This document shows positions 33,828 to 42,632 of a stretch of 64,000 nucleotides of DNA, in pieces. A program made the translations under genes and the position numbers. Source of the stretch: PALSA-555 sp035468285 (lineage in GTDB: Bacteria > Actinomycetota > Acidimicrobiia > IMCC26256 > PALSA-555). A model generated the notes under the pieces. That model saw only the letters and a program-made list of their open reading frames with translations, did not search any database and was not told the origin of the DNA. Where the stretch lies: assembly GCA_035468285.1 (NCBI GenBank), contig DATISY010000071.1, forward strand, positions 44,223-108,222, in the 5' to 3' direction. Within the stretch, counting starts at the first letter, position 1. Each line of letters begins with the position of its first letter.

Positions 33828-35018
33828 ATGGCAGCACGTCCTGACACCGAGGTCGTCATCGTCGAAGCGGTCCGCACCCCGCTCGGCAAACGCAACGGCG
33901 GGTTGGCAACCGTCCATCCGGCGGACCTCCTTGGCGCGGTGCAGCGCGCCGCCATCGACCGGTCGGGCATCGATCCGGCCGCGGTCGGGCAGGTCATCGC
34001 GGGGTGTGTCTCGCAGACCGGCGAGCAGACCTTCGACATCGCCCGGACCGCGTGGCTGAGCGCCGGGCTGCCGATGGAGGTGGCGGGGACGACGGTCGAC
34101 GCGCAGTGCGGCTCGTCCCAGCAGGCCACGAACCTCGGCGCGGCGCTGATCGGCGCCGGTGTCGTCGACGTTGTGCTGGCAGGCGGCGTGGAATCCATGA
34201 GCCGTGTGCCGCTCGGCACGGCGGTCTCCCAAGGTCCGGGGCGGCCCCTCCCCAAGCCGTACTTCGAGCGGTTCGAGCTGACGTCCCAGTTCGAGGGAGC
34301 GCAGCGCATCGCGGACAAGTGGAGTGTCAGCCGGGAGGACTGCGACCGGTTCGGGCTGCAGTCCCAGCAGCGGGCTCACGCGGCGTGGGCCGAGGGTCGC
34401 TTCGAGCGCGAAGTGCTTCCCGTCGACGCGCCGGACCGGGGTGAGGACGGCAAGCCCGCCGCGACGACCCACCGGGTCGAGCGCGACGAGGGGCTGCGGG
34501 AGACGTCGCTGGAGGCACTGGCGGCGCTGAAGCCCGTGGCGAGAGAAGACGGGGTCCATACCGCGGGTTCCTCGTCCCAGATCACCGACGGCGCGGCCGC
34601 GGTCCTCTTGACGTCGGCGGCGCGAGCCGAGGAGCTCGGGTTGCGGCCCCGCGCCCGGATCGTCGACCAGTGTCTCGTCGGCGTCGACCCCGTGTTGATG
34701 CTGACCGGCCCGATCGACGCCACCCGCCGGCTCTTCGACCGCACCGGGCTGACCATGGGCGACCTCGACACGATCGAGATCAACGAGGCGTTCGCGTCCG
34801 TCGTGCTCGCCTGGGCGAAGGAGGTCCAGCCGAACATGGATCTCGTCAACCCCAACGGGGGCGCCATCGCCATCGGTCATCCGGTCGGGGCCACCGGGGC
34901 GCGGCTCGTGACCACCGCGCTGCACGAGCTCGAGCGCACCGATGGCCGGTACGGGCTCATCACCATGTGCTGCGGTGGCGGGCTCGGCACGGGGACGATC
35001 ATCGAGCGGCTCGCGTAG
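33828..35018 (+). CDS. Acetyl-CoA C-acyltransferase (thiolase)
   Basis: A 396-residue classical thiolase. The acylated Cys is in DAQCGSSQQATN (about residue 91), the acidic and His elements are in GGAIAIGHPVGATG, and the second Cys is in CCGGGLGTG near the end. Unlike the thiolase at 22997 it has both Cys residues of degradative or biosynthetic thiolases. It would cleave 3-ketoacyl-CoA in beta-oxidation, similar to FadA-type enzymes. ATG 33828 is preceded by a compact promoter region shared with the lipoprotein gene. Confidence 0.93.
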   Translation: MAARPDTEVVIVEAVRTPLGKRNGGLATVHPADLLGAVQRAAIDRSGIDPAAVGQVIAGCVSQTGEQTFDIARTAWLSAGLPMEVAGTTVDAQCGSSQQATNLGAALIGAGVVDVVLAGGVESMSRVPLGTAVSQGPGRPLPKPYFERFELTSQFEGAQRIADKWSVSREDCDRFGLQSQQRAHAAWAEGRFEREVLPVDAPDRGEDGKPAATTHRVERDEGLRETSLEALAALKPVAREDGVHTAGSSSQITDGAAAVLLTSAARAEELGLRPRARIVDQCLVGVDPVLMLTGPIDATRRLFDRTGLTMGDLDTIEINEAFASVVLAWAKEVQPNMDLVNPNGGAIAIGHPVGATGARLVTTALHELERTDGRYGLITMCCGGGLGTGTIIERLA

Positions 35019-35028
35019 CCTCAGGGCC

Positions 35029-35880
35029 GTGACGCGCCTCGCGCCTCGAACCCCGCTCGTCGAGCAGTTGGGCTACCCGCCTGACGCCCGGCTGGTGATC
35101 ATCAACTGCGACGACTTGGGCTCGTCACGGTCGGCGAACGTCGCGGTGTACGACGCGCTCCGCAACGGGCTCGCGACCAGCGCCTCGTTGATGGTCCCGT
35201 GCCCCTGGGCGCGCGACGCCGCCGCGCAGTACCGCGGCGAGGACGTCGGGGTGCACCTGACGTTGAACGCCGAGTGGGAGACGTACCGGTGGGGGCCGAT
35301 CACGCACTCCCCGAGCCTGCTCGACGGAGACGGCGGCTTTCCCCGCACGATCGAGGACACATGGGACCACGCCGACCTCGACGAGGTTCGCCGCGAGCTG
35401 CGGGCCCAGATCGAGCGCGCCATCCTCTGGGGGTTCGACGCCAGCCACCTCGACAGCCACATGGGCACGCTGCAGCTGCGCGCCGACTTCTTCGGCGTGT
35501 ATCTCGAGCTCGCGGTCGACTTCGGGCTCCCGCTGCGGATGGGCGCGGCCGGCGGCGAGCGGATCGTCGGGTTCCCATACCGGGACCTCGCCACCGCCGA
35601 GGGCGTCGTCTACCCCGACCACTTCGTCTTCTACCGGGGGGTGGGCGCCCGCCGCCACGTCGAACGGACGCTGTTCGATCTCCGACCGGGCGTCACCGAG
35701 GTGTACCTGCACCCCGCCATCGACGCGGACGAGCTGCGGGCATCACACCCCGACTGGGCCGGCCGGGTCGAGGACCACGCCTTCTTGTGTGAAGACCCGT
35801 CGCTGCCCGATCTCGTCGAGCGGGCTGGCGCGACGCTGATCGGCTTTCGCGAGCTCCGCGAGCTGCAACGCGCCGCGTAG
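35029..35880 (+). CDS. YdjC/ChbG-type carbohydrate deacetylase
   Basis: A 283-residue protein of the YdjC family (PF04794). It has VIINCDDLGSSRSAN (metal Asp pair), DVGVHLTLNAEW with a metal His, SHLDSHMGTL with a second His, and EVYLHPA near the end. These enzymes deacetylate N-acetylated sugars, for example chitooligosaccharide or hopanoid-linked sugars. GTG 35029 follows the thiolase stop by ten bases and so probably belongs to the same transcript. Substrate unknown. Confidence 0.83.
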   Translation: MTRLAPRTPLVEQLGYPPDARLVIINCDDLGSSRSANVAVYDALRNGLATSASLMVPCPWARDAAAQYRGEDVGVHLTLNAEWETYRWGPITHSPSLLDGDGGFPRTIEDTWDHADLDEVRRELRAQIERAILWGFDASHLDSHMGTLQLRADFFGVYLELAVDFGLPLRMGAAGGERIVGFPYRDLATAEGVVYPDHFVFYRGVGARRHVERTLFDLRPGVTEVYLHPAIDADELRASHPDWAGRVEDHAFLCEDPSLPDLVERAGATLIGFRELRELQRAA

Positions 35881-35897
35881 ACCGGCGCCGAAGCTGG

Positions 35898-36284
35898 TCA
35901 GTACTCGGTGCGGGCCCGGACCTGATCCTGGAGGGCTTGGTACTCGGGAGCCATGGTGAGCGGCATCAGCAGCATGAGCTTGGCCATGTTGCCCGTCACC
36001 TTGGTCTTGCCTTGCATGAACGCGGCGTTGGCGTCGAGGTCACCTTTTTGGATCGCGACCGAATCCGCATAGGTGGTGGTGAGGGTGACCTCGGCGTCGG
36101 GCAGGTGACCGAGCGACGCCTCGATCAGCCGACCATTCTCGACGACCCAGTAGTAGGTGATGTCGCCGTCGGGGGCGCCGGTGACGACGAACTGCATCGT
36201 GGCGCTGACGCCAGGCCGTTCGGGTTGATCCTGCGCAAGGGCGCGAGCGTCGTCGAGCCATTCCTGGGTCAGGTACTTCGGCAC
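35898..36284 (-). CDS. SCP2 sterol-carrier-like domain protein
   Basis: A 128-residue protein made of a single SCP2-like domain: TQEWLDDARALAQDQP, MQFVVTGAPDGDITYYWVVENG, a strand pair with VTLTTTYADSVAIQKGDLDANAAF and the closing helix GNMAKLMLLMPLTMAPEYQ. It would carry a hydrophobic ligand such as a sterol or acyl-CoA. GTG 36284 has a gagggag Shine-Dalgarno. It lies 22 bases downstream of the mca gene in the same direction. Confidence 0.78.
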   Translation of the reverse strand: MPKYLTQEWLDDARALAQDQPERPGVSATMQFVVTGAPDGDITYYWVVENGRLIEASLGHLPDAEVTLTTTYADSVAIQKGDLDANAAFMQGKTKVTGNMAKLMLLMPLTMAPEYQALQDQVRARTEY

Positions 36285-36306
36285 AGGCGTCTCCCTCGGG
36301 AACCGA

Positions 36307-37239
36307 TCAGGAACGCCGCGGGAGTGTATCGACGGGCTCGTCGAGGTCCGCGGCCCGCACTCCGGCGAAGAGGTCATCCTCGGTTTCGCCCGGCTCCGGC
36401 CGCCCGACGCGTGATTCGGCGAGCACGAACTCGTCCCAGGGGAACACGTCTCGGATAACCCGGTCGGGAAGCCGCATCCAGAAACCCTCGGGGTCGACCT
36501 GGGTGCGGTGGGCGAGCAGCGCGGCGCGACGGCGGGCCAACCACGGGCCGACATCGACGAACGTCGTGAAGCGCGGCTGCTGGTCACCCTGGCGGAATCC
36601 CCGCTCGAACCAACGCTCGTACGGGCTCTCCTCGCCGCGCTCGAGGTGCGCGGCATGGAGCGCCTCGACGCGTCGGCGCGAGAAGCCGGTGTAGTAGAGC
36701 TTCGACGGCTGCCACGCGGGCCCGGCGTCGGGGTACCGGTCGGGATCCCCGGCGGCGTCGAAAGCCGGGAGCGAGATCTCGTGCACCCGGATGTGATCGG
36801 GGTGCGGATAGAACTTGCGGTCGTCGGCGTAGGTCACGATCACCTGGGGCTGCTCGGAGCGGATGATGCGCACCAGGCGACCGACTGCCTCGTCGAGCGG
36901 GGCGTTGGCGAAGTTGTCGGGGCGGGCGTTGACGTCGGTGTCCGGCATTCCCGAGTCGTGGTAGCCGAGCATGTGCAGGGCGTCGTAGCCGATCGCGTCG
37001 ACGCTGGTCTGCAGCTCCTCGAGCCGGACCTCGGGGAGGCGGGCGCGCACCTCGGGGCTGTCCACCGCGGGGTTGAGGATGTCGCCCGCTTCGCCGCCGG
37101 TGCAGCACACGAGGACGCAGTGCACGCCCTCGTCGTGGTAGCGGGCGACCGTCGCCGCGCCCTTGGAGGCCTCGTCGTCGGGGTGGGCGTGGACGCTCAA
37201 CAGCGCGAGCGGCTCACCGCTCCGATCCAGGGGGGTCAT
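36307..37239 (-). CDS. mca: Mycothiol S-conjugate amidase
   Basis: A 310-residue zinc deacetylase of the PIG-L family. The motif HAHPDDEASKGAAT contains the metal ligands and the Lys that distinguishes Mca from MshB, and YPHPDHIRVHE supplies the third His. Mca cleaves mycothiol S-conjugates to mercapturic acids, a detoxification step confined to mycothiol-producing actinobacteria, so it is a taxonomic marker. ATG 37239 is the furthest plausible start. It precedes the SCP2-like gene. No other mycothiol genes are visible. Confidence 0.9.
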   Translation of the reverse strand: MTPLDRSGEPLALLSVHAHPDDEASKGAATVARYHDEGVHCVLVCCTGGEAGDILNPAVDSPEVRARLPEVRLEELQTSVDAIGYDALHMLGYHDSGMPDTDVNARPDNFANAPLDEAVGRLVRIIRSEQPQVIVTYADDRKFYPHPDHIRVHEISLPAFDAAGDPDRYPDAGPAWQPSKLYYTGFSRRRVEALHAAHLERGEESPYERWFERGFRQGDQQPRFTTFVDVGPWLARRRAALLAHRTQVDPEGFWMRLPDRVIRDVFPWDEFVLAESRVGRPEPGETEDDLFAGVRAADLDEPVDTLPRRS

Positions 37240-37301
37240 CGCGCTCCGACGGTACCGCCCCTGGCGGTGGATCGACGCACCTGGTCGGTACAGTCGCGGC
37301 C

Positions 37302-38789
37302 TTGTCTTGGCGCCCGTTAGTCACGATCGGCGCGCTCGTCGCCGTCGTGACGGTCGGCCTCCCGGTCTCGGCGGGGGCGGCCACGAAACCGGCCGGGTCG
37401 CTCACCTGGAAGGGGTGCGGCGACGGGCTGCAGTGCACCACGCTGTCGGTGCCGGTCGACTGGTCCAAGCCGACGGGCTCCCAGGTCGCGTTGGCCGTCG
37501 CCCGGCTCCCGGCGAAGGATCAGCAGCACCGGCTCGGGTCCCTCGTCATCAACTACGGCGGTCCGGGCGACCCCGGCACCGAATCGCTGCGGCTCGGTGC
37601 CAGCAGCATGCCCGCGGCGATCCGTGAGCGCTTCGACCTCGTGAGCTTCGACCCGCGCGGGACCGGCGCATCCCGCCCGATCGCCTGCGTCGACGACGCC
37701 ACCTACGACCGGGTCCTCGCTCAAGATCCCACCCCGGACACGCCCGATCAGCTCCTGACGTTCTACAACGGCACCAACGGCCCGATCGACCTGGTGCAGG
37801 CCTGCGTCGACAAGCAGGGGAGCTGGCTGGCCCAGGTCGGCACCCGCAACACCGTCCGGGACCTGGAGGCGCTGCGGGCTGCGATCGGTGAGCCCAAGCT
37901 GACGTTCCTCGGCTACTCGTACGGGACCGTCATGGGCGCGCTCTACGCCGAGATGTACCCGTCGCGGGTCCGGGCGATGGTGCTGGACGGGGCAGTGAAT
38001 CTCTCGGCCACCGCGGCGAGCGAGCTCCACGACAACGCCGTCGGGTTCGAGCAAGCACTCGACGCGTTCCTCGCCGACTGCGCCGCGAAGACCAGCTGCG
38101 AGTTCCACGAGCACGGCAACCCGCAGGCGGCCCTGACCCAGCTGCGCCAGCAGTTCGAGAACGGGACCCAGCTTCCCGTCGGCGACGGCCGCCAGGCGGG
38201 GGCAACGCTCTTCTACCTGGCGTTGGCCAGCGGGCTCTACGACCGGGCGAACGGATGGCCGTTCCTGGCCAAGGCATTGGCGGGCGCGGTGCACGGCTCG
38301 GGAAGCGGGCTCGCCACCCTCGCCGACTCGATCAGCGGGCGCGGCACCGACGGTCACTTCAACGACCTGCAAGAGGCGCTGGCCACCATCCGCTGCGACG
38401 ACCGCCACGACCCCCTGATGTCATTCACCGACTTCCAGGCCTTGTACAGCCAGTACAGCCAGGCGTTCCCCATCTTCGGCGCGTTCCTCGCGTCGTCACC
38501 GTTGGGTTGCGACCCGCGACTCCCTGCCCCTCCCCCTTCGGAGCAGGTCGGGGACGTACGCGTGACCGCCGCGCCGCCGATCCTCATCGTCGGGACGACC
38601 GGCGACCCGGCCACACCGTACGCAGGGGCGCTGGACCTCCAGCAGCGGCTGCGCGCGTCCCGTGTACTCACGTTGGTCAGCACGGAGCACGCCGGCTACG
38701 GCAAGGGCATCGGCTGCATCGACCATCCAGTCGACCGGTACCTGCTCACCCAGGTGCTGCCCCGCGTCGGGCAGCGCTGCAAAGCCTGA
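37302..38789 (+). CDS. Secreted alpha/beta hydrolase, tripeptidyl aminopeptidase-like
   Basis: A 495-residue exported hydrolase of the TAP/SlpD group. A signal peptide (about residues 1-27, hydrophobic VTIGALVAVVTVGLP, small residues at the cleavage site) precedes CGDGLQCTTLSVPVDW. The triad is nucleophile GYSYG, Asp in GTTGDPATP and His in TEHAGYG, with FDPRGTGAS nearby. Multiple Cys probably form disulfides. It may release tripeptides or act as an ester hydrolase on the cell surface. Start is TTG 37302. Confidence 0.87.
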   Translation: MSWRPLVTIGALVAVVTVGLPVSAGAATKPAGSLTWKGCGDGLQCTTLSVPVDWSKPTGSQVALAVARLPAKDQQHRLGSLVINYGGPGDPGTESLRLGASSMPAAIRERFDLVSFDPRGTGASRPIACVDDATYDRVLAQDPTPDTPDQLLTFYNGTNGPIDLVQACVDKQGSWLAQVGTRNTVRDLEALRAAIGEPKLTFLGYSYGTVMGALYAEMYPSRVRAMVLDGAVNLSATAASELHDNAVGFEQALDAFLADCAAKTSCEFHEHGNPQAALTQLRQQFENGTQLPVGDGRQAGATLFYLALASGLYDRANGWPFLAKALAGAVHGSGSGLATLADSISGRGTDGHFNDLQEALATIRCDDRHDPLMSFTDFQALYSQYSQAFPIFGAFLASSPLGCDPRLPAPPPSEQVGDVRVTAAPPILIVGTTGDPATPYAGALDLQQRLRASRVLTLVSTEHAGYGKGIGCIDHPVDRYLLTQVLPRVGQRCKA

Positions 38790-38798
38790 CGGCCGGGC

Positions 38799-39866
38799 TC
38801 AGTCGTCGGGAACGGGTGACGCGTCGAGCCGGTAGAGCTCGATCCGTCCGATGCCACGCACCTTTCGGCGCCCGAGCCGGCGCAGCTGCAAGTCGGGTTG
38901 GTCCCCGAGTGCTGCGGCCACCTCGCTCGAGACGAGCACGGTCCCCGGGTAGGCGAGCTCGGTGAGGCGACTGGCGAGGTTCACGACCTGCCCGTAGTAG
39001 TCGCCCTCGCGGGACAGCACCGCGCCGCTGGCGAGCCCGGCTCGGGCGTCGGGCAGGACGGCATCCGCATTGGATGCCCGGGCGAGCTGCAGCGCGATCC
39101 GCGCGGCCGGGGCCGGCTCGTCGGTGATGAACATGACCTCGTCACCGATGGTCTTGACGATCCGTCCTCCCGATTCGACGACGATGTCGTGCGCGAGGGT
39201 CGCGAAGTGCTCGACGAGCGCCCCGAGCTCGTCGAGGTCGAGCCCTTCCGCGAGCGCGGTGTACCCGACGAGGTCCACGAACCCGACCGTGGCCGCCACC
39301 GTGCCCGGCGCCCCCGGCTCGGTGCCGACGAGCTTGCGCCAGATCGCCGCCCGGAGCTGCAGCCGGTGCGTGTGGTCGAGGAGCTGGGCGATCTCGTCGT
39401 AGTCGAGCCGCTCGGTGACGAGCACGGCGAGATCCTCGTCGGTCAGCCCGGCGCGGCGGGCCTCGTCGACGGAGCGGGCGAAGTCGTCGCTCTCCGCATC
39501 GGCGATGCGCGCCAGTGCGGAGCTGAGCACACGCGCTTGGGGAAGTGCCCGCTCGAGGTTCCAGTCATAGAACCACGGCTCCTTGAAGCGGCGGACGAAT
39601 CCGTGCATGGCCTCGACATCGGCGTCGGTGAACGCAGCCCGGTCGTCGGGCAGGTCGGGGAAGCCGATCGCTCGCCACACGGTGCGGGCCGTGGTGAGAT
39701 CGATCTGGGCCTGCGCCGCGAGCTCGCGCATCGTGTACTTCCGCGCGCCGGGGAGCACGGCACGATCGAAGGCGAGCATCGTCAGGTAGCCGCCCGCCTC
39801 GGCCTCTTCGATCTCTTGGGGGGTTGCGCCGTTCCGGAGCAAGAAGCGCCGGACCCGCTGGTCCAT
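38799..39866 (-). CDS. Class III adenylate cyclase with Rv1264-type N-terminal regulatory domain
   Basis: A 355-residue cytosolic cyclase. Residues 1 to about 170 resemble the helical Ad_Cy_reg domain of the pH-responsive Rv1264, with RKYTMRELAAQA. The C-terminal cyclase domain has metal Asp in FVDLVGYT, VKTIGDEVMF with the Lys and second metal Asp, and GDYYGQVVNLASRL with the transition-state Asn and Arg, so it is predicted active. ATG 39866 lies eight bases after the acyl-CoA dehydrogenase stop, suggesting a common transcript. A second, diverged member is at 62232. Confidence 0.88.
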   Translation of the reverse strand: MDQRVRRFLLRNGATPQEIEEAEAGGYLTMLAFDRAVLPGARKYTMRELAAQAQIDLTTARTVWRAIGFPDLPDDRAAFTDADVEAMHGFVRRFKEPWFYDWNLERALPQARVLSSALARIADAESDDFARSVDEARRAGLTDEDLAVLVTERLDYDEIAQLLDHTHRLQLRAAIWRKLVGTEPGAPGTVAATVGFVDLVGYTALAEGLDLDELGALVEHFATLAHDIVVESGGRIVKTIGDEVMFITDEPAPAARIALQLARASNADAVLPDARAGLASGAVLSREGDYYGQVVNLASRLTELAYPGTVLVSSEVAAALGDQPDLQLRRLGRRKVRGIGRIELYRLDASPVPDD

Positions 39867-39874
39867 CGCTGTCC

Positions 39875-41158
39875 TCAACCCGATCGGGGGACGTCCTTCC
39901 AGGCCAGGTCCCTGGAGCTGTCCGGCTCCTTCGGCAGTCCGAGCACCCGCTCCCCCAAGATGTTGCGCATGATGTTCGACGTGCCGCCCTCGATGGTGTT
40001 GGCCTGGGCCCGGAGGAAGCCTCGGGCAATCGCCGGTCGGTCCTCGCCCATCCCGCCGATGTAGGCGAGCGGACCCTCGGGCCGCGTCGCGCCGGTCGGT
40101 TCCCACGCCACCCCGCCGAGGCCTTCCAGGTCGACGGCCAGCTTCTGGAGCCGCTGGTTGAATTCTGCCTGCATCAGCTTTGTGATCGATCCCTCGGGCC
40201 CGGCTTCGGCGCCTGCCTTGCGCTTGTCACCGGCCCGCTGGTTGTTGAGCCGGATCAGACGGCCGTCGATGTAGAGCTGAGCGACCCGTTGGCGCAGCAG
40301 CGGGTCCGTGATCGGGTGGTGGCGCTTCATGAGCGACGCGATGGGGCTCCCGCCGACCGCGTCGCCCGCGAGGGAGCCGGCGCCGGAGAGCGCGACCCGC
40401 TCGTTCATCAGCGTCGTGACGGCGACCCGCCATCCCTCTCCTTCGGGCCCGACACGCATGGACTCGGGGATCCGGACGTTGTCGAAGAAGACCTCGTTGA
40501 ACTCGGCGTCGCCGGTGATCTGCACCAGCGGGCGCACCTCGACGCCGGGGGCCTGCATGTCGACGATGAAGTAGCTGAGCCCCTTGTGCTTGGGCACGTC
40601 GGGATTGGTGCGGGCCACGAGCATCCCGTACCGGGCGATGTGGGCGAGCGTCGTCCAGACCTTCTGACCGTTCACGACCCACTCGTCGCCGTCACGGACG
40701 GCGCGGGTCGACAGGCCGGCGACGTCGGATCCGGCGCTGGGCTCGCTGAAGAGCTGGCACCAGATCTCCTCGTTGGTGGCGAGGCCGCGGAGCAGCTTGT
40801 GCTTCTGCTCCTCGGTGCCCCAGGTGATCACGGTCGGACCGCCCATGCCGATGCCGATGATGTTGAAGGGGCGCGGTACCCGATAGTGGTTGAGCACCTC
40901 GTTGACGTCTTTCGCCTGCGTCGGGCTCAGCGAGAGGCCCGCGCCGTACTCCGCCGGCCAGGTCGGAGTCGCGTAGCCCGACTCGCCGAGGCGGGTGCAC
41001 CAGGCGCGGTAGTCCAGCCCGTGGCGCAGCTCCTCGAAGCGCGCGTCGTCACCGTTGTCGACCGCCTCCATCCAACCGTCGGGCAGCTCGGCACGTAGGA
41101 AGGTTCGGACCTGCTCGCGGAGCTGCTCGTCAGTGAGTTCGGCGGTATCGATCGCCAT
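39875..41158 (-). CDS. Acyl-CoA dehydrogenase
   Basis: A 427-residue FadE-type enzyme. The flavin site is in CQLFSEPSAGSDVAGL and GQKVWTTLAH, and the C-terminal active-site region reads ANTIEGGTSNIMRN, with the catalytic Glu in the class used for branched or steroid-derived acyl-CoAs. Electrons go to ETF. ATG 41158 starts the conserved AIDTAELTDEQLREQVRTFL; the frame upstream is not coding. A leftward operon with the downstream cyclase is likely. Confidence 0.9.
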   Translation of the reverse strand: MAIDTAELTDEQLREQVRTFLRAELPDGWMEAVDNGDDARFEELRHGLDYRAWCTRLGESGYATPTWPAEYGAGLSLSPTQAKDVNEVLNHYRVPRPFNIIGIGMGGPTVITWGTEEQKHKLLRGLATNEEIWCQLFSEPSAGSDVAGLSTRAVRDGDEWVVNGQKVWTTLAHIARYGMLVARTNPDVPKHKGLSYFIVDMQAPGVEVRPLVQITGDAEFNEVFFDNVRIPESMRVGPEGEGWRVAVTTLMNERVALSGAGSLAGDAVGGSPIASLMKRHHPITDPLLRQRVAQLYIDGRLIRLNNQRAGDKRKAGAEAGPEGSITKLMQAEFNQRLQKLAVDLEGLGGVAWEPTGATRPEGPLAYIGGMGEDRPAIARGFLRAQANTIEGGTSNIMRNILGERVLGLPKEPDSSRDLAWKDVPRSG

Positions 41159-41376
41159 GGGCCCTCCTGGTCTGGGCGTGGAACGGATCGTACCGGGAGT
41201 CGGGGCCGCGCCGCTGCCCTCCGGCACGGATGGTGCGAACCCGCAGCGCACCGCTCTCGCCGGTATCCTTGAACAACGACGCCGCCGCACCATGGAACGA
41301 CCACGTCTCGTGTGTCACCCGAGGCGAAGCCACCGCGGTGCGCAGGGCGGGTCCGGGGGGGACGGACGGAGGCGTG

Positions 41377-42072
41377 ATGAGGGTCCACCATCCCGAGCGT
41401 CACCGGTACTCCCGTGTGGGCTGGCTGCGGGCCGCGGTGCTCGGCGCGAACGATGGGATCGTCTCGGTGGCCAGCATCGTGCTCGGCGTCGCCGCGGCCA
41501 CGTCGGCGCAGAGCCAGGTCGCGGTGGCAGGCATCGCCGCGCTCGTCGCCGGCGCGATGGCGATGGCCGCCGGTGAGTTCGTGTCGGTGAGCTCCCAGCG
41601 GGACACCGAGCATGCCGACATCGCCCGAGAGCGGCGCGAGATCCTGCAGAACCCCGATCACGAGCTCAGCGAGCTGCAGGAGATCTACCAGCTCCGGGGC
41701 CTCGACGAGGGCCTCGCCGGTCAAGTCGCGCAACAGCTGATGGCCGCCGATCCCCTCGGCGCGCACTTGCGCGACGAGCTCGGCATGACCGCGGCGACCC
41801 GAGCGCAGCCGCTCCAGGCGGCCATCAGCTCCGCGGTCAGCTTCGCGCTGGGCGGCGCCCTCCCCCTCGTGGTCGCGATCCTGGTGCCCAGCGGCGCCCG
41901 CGTTCCCGTCGTGGCCGCGGTCGCGTTCGCGTTGCTGGCGGTGACCGGCGCGCTCGGCGGCCGGTTCGGCGGCGCGCCCGTCGGCCGAGCCGCGCTGCGC
42001 GTCCTCGCCGGCGGCAGCGCGGCAATGCTGATCACCTGGGTGATCGGGACGCTGGTCGGCACCGCGATCTGA
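41377..42072 (+). CDS. VIT family transporter (CCC1-like)
   Basis: A 231-residue protein of the vacuolar iron/manganese transporter family: LRAAVLGANDGIVSVASIVLGVAAA, GAMAMAAGEFVSVSSQRDTEHAD, then three C-terminal hydrophobic segments. The cytoplasmic Glu-rich middle section (EREILQNPDHELSEL type) is a short metal-binding domain. It moves Fe(II) or Mn(II) out of the cytosol. ATG 41377 is preceded by ggacggagg. The 218-base gap upstream holds its promoter and nothing I can identify as a riboswitch. Confidence 0.87.
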   Translation: MRVHHPERHRYSRVGWLRAAVLGANDGIVSVASIVLGVAAATSAQSQVAVAGIAALVAGAMAMAAGEFVSVSSQRDTEHADIARERREILQNPDHELSELQEIYQLRGLDEGLAGQVAQQLMAADPLGAHLRDELGMTAATRAQPLQAAISSAVSFALGGALPLVVAILVPSGARVPVVAAVAFALLAVTGALGGRFGGAPVGRAALRVLAGGSAAMLITWVIGTLVGTAI

Positions 42073-42109
42073 GCGACCCGCCCGGCGCCCAGCCCGGCAG
42101 TGGTGGTGG

Positions 42110-42625
42110 TCAGCTGGGACCGGGTGGATTCCAGAAGGTGTACAGGCGCTCCGGCTCGATCCGGGCGTAGACCGCGTTGTTCTCGACCCACTGCTCCCAC
42201 TCGGGCCCGTATCGGGGCACATAGGTCGCGAGGAGCGTGTCGCGAAAGCCCCGCTCGTCCGCGGCGGCGAGATCGATCGGGTGTGCCGAGCCGTGCACGA
42301 TGACCGCGAGTTCCTCGCCGCGGGTGTGCGCCGCGCTCACCGCCGGGCGGGCCCGGATGTGGCGCATGCGCACCGAGTGCGGCGCGGAGCCGAAGTAGAA
42401 GCGCGCCCGATAGAAGACGCCGTCGACCGGACCGACCCGCGGTTGGCCCGATGCGGTGACCGTGGCGAGATTCAGGATCTGGACACCGACCATGAGCTCG
42501 CACAGTGCCACTGCGTCGAGACGCCGGTCGGGGGTGAAGATGCTCTGCAGATGCGCGCCACCGTGGGCATGGCTCTCGTCGAGGAGCCGCTGGAGGGCCT
42601 CGACGTCGGCTCGGGTCTCTCGCAC
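42110..42625 (-). CDS. Pyridoxamine 5'-phosphate oxidase-like flavin-fold protein
   Basis: A 171-residue split-barrel protein: VQILNLATVTASGQPRVGPVDGVFYRARFYFG, RMRHIRARPAVSAAHTRG, and a C-terminal RIEPERLYTFWN. This is the PNPOx/F420-binding FDOR class common in actinobacteria. FMN or F420 binding is likely; substrate unknown. The start is GTG 42625. Its start lies seven bases after the stop of the P-type ATPase gene, so the two may share a transcript. Confidence 0.78.
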   Translation of the reverse strand: MRETRADVEALQRLLDESHAHGGAHLQSIFTPDRRLDAVALCELMVGVQILNLATVTASGQPRVGPVDGVFYRARFYFGSAPHSVRMRHIRARPAVSAAHTRGEELAVIVHGSAHPIDLAAADERGFRDTLLATYVPRYGPEWEQWVENNAVYARIEPERLYTFWNPPGPS

Positions 42626-42632
42626 CGGTCGC

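Noticed and set aside
41159..41376. Metal riboswitch before the VIT gene
   Set aside because: No yybP-ykoY-like conserved core is visible in the 218-base gap.
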